Origin: Nocardia bovistercoris
Lineage (GTDB): Bacteria > Actinomycetota > Actinomycetes > Mycobacteriales > Mycobacteriaceae
Length of the DNA: 64,000 bases
Assembly (NCBI RefSeq): GCF_015674855.1
Contig: NZ_JADMLG010000003.1
Location: 499,917 to 563,916, forward strand
Direction: 5' to 3'
The notes beneath the pieces were generated by a model that saw nothing but the letters and a program-made list of their open reading frames with translations, was not told the origin of the DNA and searched no databases. Shown here piece by piece: positions 61,358 through 64,000 of the stretch (position 1 is its first letter; each line of letters opens with the position of its first letter). The translations under genes and the position numbers were made by a program.

Positions 61358-62533
61358 ATGTCACCGGCGAACGGACTCTGCGCGATGGACCGAAACCTCT
61401 ACACCGACGACCACGAGATGTACCGGGAAACCGTGCGCGAGTTCGCCGCACGGGTCGTGGTCCCCCATCGGGAGCGATGGGACGCGAACCGATGGGTCGA
61501 TCGCGATGCGTTCGTCGCGGCCGCCAAGGCGGGCATCTACGGGCTCCAGATCCCCGAGGCGTACGGCGGCTCAGGAGAATCCGACTATCGGTATCGCATG
61601 ATCGTCTGCGAGGAGCTCGCTCGCTCCCACGCCCTGTCCTTCGCCGTGACGATCGCCCTACAAGACGACCTGGTCCTGCACTACCTGCTCGACCTGACCA
61701 CCGATGAACAGCGCGGACGCTGGCTACCCGGCTTCGCCACCGGCGAGATCATCGGTGCACTGGCGATGACCGAACCGGGTGCGGGCAGCGATCTGCGTGG
61801 CATCCGCACCGAGGCGCGCCCCGACGGGGACGACTGGATCCTGAACGGGCAGAAGACTTTCATCTCCAGCGGGATCATGGCGGACCTCGTCATCGTCGCC
61901 GCCCGCACCCGCGCACAGGACGGCGATGCCGGACTGACCCTCTTCGTCGTCGAAGCCGACATGCCGGGCTTCCGCCGCGGCCGCAAGCTGGAGAAGATCG
62001 GGTTGCCAGGGCAGGACACGGCCGAGCTGTTCTTCGACGACGTCCGGATTCCGGCGAAGAACGTACTCGGCGAGGTGGGCCGCGGACTCCGCCATCTCAT
62101 GAGCCACCTCCCCCGCGAACGCCTCGGGGTCAGCGCGGGCGCGATCGCGGTGTCGCGCGCGATCTTCGACGAGACCCGGCGCTACTGCTTCGAACGCCAC
62201 GCCTTCGGCCGCCCGATCGGCGACAACCAGCACGTCCGCTTCGAACTCGCCGAGATGGACACCGAGCTGGACATCGCGCAGGCCTACGTCGACCGGTCGG
62301 TGCTCGCCTACAACGCGGGAAAACTCAGCCCCGTCGACGCCGCCAAAGGCAAGTGGTACCTCAGCGAACTACAGAAACGCGTTATCGACCGCTGCCTACA
62401 ACTGCACGGCGGATACGGGTACATGGTGGAGTACCCCGTCGCCCGCGCCTACGTCGACACCCGGATCCAGACGATCTACGGGGGGACCACCGAAATCATG
62501 AAGGAGATCATCGGACGCGAGTTCTCGGGATAG
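61358..62533 (+). CDS. Acyl-CoA dehydrogenase
   Basis: 391 residues (382 if started at ATG 61385). The FAD/substrate motifs are GALAMTEPGAGSD and NGQKTFISSG, followed by VVEADMPGFRRGRKLEKIGLPGQDTAELFFDDV and the C-terminal LQLHGGYGYMVEYPVARAY; the catalytic glutamate lies in YGGTTEIMKEIIGREF. The sequence is closest to LcdH/long-chain-type enzymes that also accept cyclic acids. Its promoter carries a TTAGATTAA element and it ends at the large hairpin at 62573. Confidence 0.92.
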   Translation: MSPANGLCAMDRNLYTDDHEMYRETVREFAARVVVPHRERWDANRWVDRDAFVAAAKAGIYGLQIPEAYGGSGESDYRYRMIVCEELARSHALSFAVTIALQDDLVLHYLLDLTTDEQRGRWLPGFATGEIIGALAMTEPGAGSDLRGIRTEARPDGDDWILNGQKTFISSGIMADLVIVAARTRAQDGDAGLTLFVVEADMPGFRRGRKLEKIGLPGQDTAELFFDDVRIPAKNVLGEVGRGLRHLMSHLPRERLGVSAGAIAVSRAIFDETRRYCFERHAFGRPIGDNQHVRFELAEMDTELDIAQAYVDRSVLAYNAGKLSPVDAAKGKWYLSELQKRVIDRCLQLHGGYGYMVEYPVARAYVDTRIQTIYGGTTEIMKEIIGREFSG

Positions 62534-62572
62534 CCGAAGTCTCTCCGAAACCGGCCACAGCACGCATGTGAC

Positions 62573-62608
62573 GCATATGGCCCCCGCCACGTGGCGGGGG
62601 CCATATGC
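62573..62608. terminator. 36-bp perfect palindrome, bidirectional terminator
   Basis: Bases 62573-62608 are a perfect inverted repeat centred on CACGTG, giving an 18-bp GC-rich stem, 39 nt after the dehydrogenase stop. The next gene is convergent (ends at 62753), so it can terminate both transcripts. Confidence 0.75.
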
Positions 62609-62752
62609 ATTCCCTGACAAGAACCTCGCAGGTCCGGAGACTCACACACAGGCAACCGCGCAGCCGCGTCCCAGCGAGACGGCCCGTGAACGACGGCCTC
62701 CGCGGCGGCCGCGAGGCGGCCGCCGTAGGTGCGCAACGAATTCGGGCACAGA

Positions 62753-64000
62753 TCAGTCCACGCCCGCGGGCCACGGGTCGTTCTGCCCGCTGGTGAACGG
62801 ATTCTTCTTCAGATCCCGCTCGCGGGCGAGCCGCGCCCGCACCTTCCCCAGCCTGCCGCCTTTGTCCTCGAGCTTGAATTCCCTGAGCATCGTCCGCGCG
62901 GCGTTCTGCCCCGGCATACCGCTGATGCCCGCCACCGGGTGAGTGCCGGAACCGGTGAGGAAGAGCCCGGGAACCGGCGTCTTGTAGCCCGCGAAACCCA
63001 CCACCGGCTTGTTCGGCCCGAACCGGCTGATCGTGGGGTCGACGTGATAGACGCTCCCGTCGATCGCCCAGAAGCGTTCCTCGATGTCGGGCAGGGCCAG
63101 CGGGCGTCGGGCGACCTCGAGCGACTCCACGCCCTTGTAGTACTGCTCGGCATCCCTGAGCACGCTGTCGGTGATCTTCTTACGGGCGGCATCCCAGCCT
63201 TCCTCGGGAATCGAGGGTGTCAGGCCGGTCCAGAACCACCACAAATCCTTGCCATCGGGCGACATCGACGGATCGAAGGCATTCGTCACCTGAGCCAACC
63301 CCGGAATCGCGTCCGGCACCTGGCCGCGCACACACGATCGCGCGGCTTCCATGGCCTGATCGAAGGTGTGGTAGCAGTTGCAGGCGAGTCGCAGATCGAT
63401 GCCGTCGCCGCGCCACTTCTCGTGCTTGGACATGTCGATGCGACCCGAGAGGGCGACGTTGAGTTTGTAGTCCGCGATACCCCGCTTCTTGGTCGGAATG
63501 TGGTCGGCGGCGTTCTGCTGTTTGCGGGTCAGCACGCCTGCGGGCAGCAGCCGGGTCAGCGTGGTGCGCGGGCTCATGGCCGTCAGCACGCCGCGCCGCG
63601 CGACGATTTCGCGACCGCCCGCCAGCCGGACGCCGGTGCAGCGCTCCCCGGTCATCACGAGCTGCTCGACCGGACTGCTGGTGAACACCCGGCCACCGTT
63701 CGATTCGATACTGGCGATGAGCGCCTTCGGCAGCGACCCCGTCCCGCCGTGGAACATCGCCACGCCGTAGCGCGAAAGCACACCGAGGTAGATCAGCGAC
63801 CATCCCGACAGATCGGCGTCGAAGGGCATGAAGGGCAGGGAGGTGAGCAGCGGAGCACGAATCATGTCGTGTTCGAAGCTCTCCTCGATCGCCTCGGCCT
63901 GCGAACTGGCCATCCAGCGACCGATGTTCACCAACTGCCGGTAATTCTTCGCGGTCGCCTTCAGCGCCTTGAACACCTTCGTCAGCTCGGGGCGCGTGAC
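62753..64000 (-). CDS. CrtI/PYROXD2-like FAD-dependent oxidoreductase (partial)
   Basis: 416 residues are visible and the frame stays open to the right edge, so the N-terminal part with the FAD-binding GxGxxG is outside. The visible part has GGTGSLPKALIASIESNGGRVFTSSPVEQLV, the middle of phytoene-desaturase-like proteins, and GLFLTGSGTHPVAGISGMPGQNAARTML, the C-terminal FAD-binding segment. Relatives include carotenoid desaturases and PYROXD2-like enzymes with unknown substrates. It may act on the same lipid as the rest of the island, but this is only proximity. Confidence 0.85.
   Translation of the reverse strand, partial: VTRPELTKVFKALKATAKNYRQLVNIGRWMASSQAEAIEESFEHDMIRAPLLTSLPFMPFDADLSGWSLIYLGVLSRYGVAMFHGGTGSLPKALIASIESNGGRVFTSSPVEQLVMTGERCTGVRLAGGREIVARRGVLTAMSPRTTLTRLLPAGVLTRKQQNAADHIPTKKRGIADYKLNVALSGRIDMSKHEKWRGDGIDLRLACNCYHTFDQAMEAARSCVRGQVPDAIPGLAQVTNAFDPSMSPDGKDLWWFWTGLTPSIPEEGWDAARKKITDSVLRDAEQYYKGVESLEVARRPLALPDIEERFWAIDGSVYHVDPTISRFGPNKPVVGFAGYKTPVPGLFLTGSGTHPVAGISGMPGQNAARTMLREFKLEDKGGRLGKVRARLARERDLKKNPFTSGQNDPWPAGVD

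Overview
The window is about 64 kb of high-GC actinobacterial chromosome. The combination of a complete Mce/YrbE lipid-import operon, a conservon (sensor-like kinase, roadblock, DUF742, GTPase), an F420-type luciferase-family oxidoreductase, many TetR regulators and pervasive 4-nt ATGA/GTGA gene overlaps points to the Mycobacteriales, most likely Nocardia or a close relative such as Rhodococcus. No rRNA, tRNA or CRISPR array was recognised.

Region 1 (1-3300) is a decayed accessory edge: a frameshifted PAPS-reductase-like gene, a truncated tyrosine integrase and a DUF6301-like remnant surround an intact divergent SnoaL-like/MarR pair with palindromic operators. Region 2 (3760-9010) is one tightly overlapping operon, a conservon (CvnA-B-C-D) extended by a ferredoxin and a cytochrome P450. 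Region 3 (9139-16575) is an envelope-lipid cluster: two PAP2 phosphatases, an OmpR-type regulator and a HAMP sensor kinase lying apart on opposite strands, a GPP34 protein, a COG4705 membrane protein and a 3'-truncated UppP. Region 4 (17064-23388) holds a TetR/LLM oxidoreductase pair, an EACC1-caspase-TPR gene pair that looks like a bacterial conflict or cell-death module, and a PAS-GGDEF diguanylate cyclase.

Region 5 (23779-64000) reads as a large catabolic island built round Mce import. One operon carries SCP2, acyl-CoA synthetase, P450 and aldehyde dehydrogenase (28508 to 23779). Divergent from it is a TetR gene, and next comes the mce operon (YrbEA, YrbEB, MceA-F, Mas; 37738 to 29297). 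Then come an operon of a membrane protein, Cox3/NorE-like, Cox4-like, a 28-codon ORF and an SDR; two AveC-like membrane proteins; and a long run of CoA-ester beta-oxidation genes (two acyl-CoA dehydrogenases, three hydratases of the crotonase family, a MaoC hydratase, three SDRs, three thiolases and an HMG-CoA-synthase-like/DUF35 fusion). A two-subunit Rieske oxygenase with its own ferredoxin, and a separate FAD ferredoxin reductase, complete it. I infer uptake of a hydrophobic, probably cyclic lipid or terpenoid/steroid-like carboxylic compound, its oxidation, CoA activation and side-chain/ring beta-oxidation; the substrate cannot be read from the sequence.

Regulation of the island is visible as three families of repeated sites: a 16-bp palindrome by the TetR gene at 28711 with a near copy upstream of mce; ATTGAC-N6-GTCA sites at 40808, 42051 and 43981 close to the TetR gene at 43252; and AT-rich TTTAATCTA-type elements at 44203, 48373, 61256 and 61340 (with a weaker one at 55264), likely linked to the two paralogous TetR genes at 45489 and 56112.
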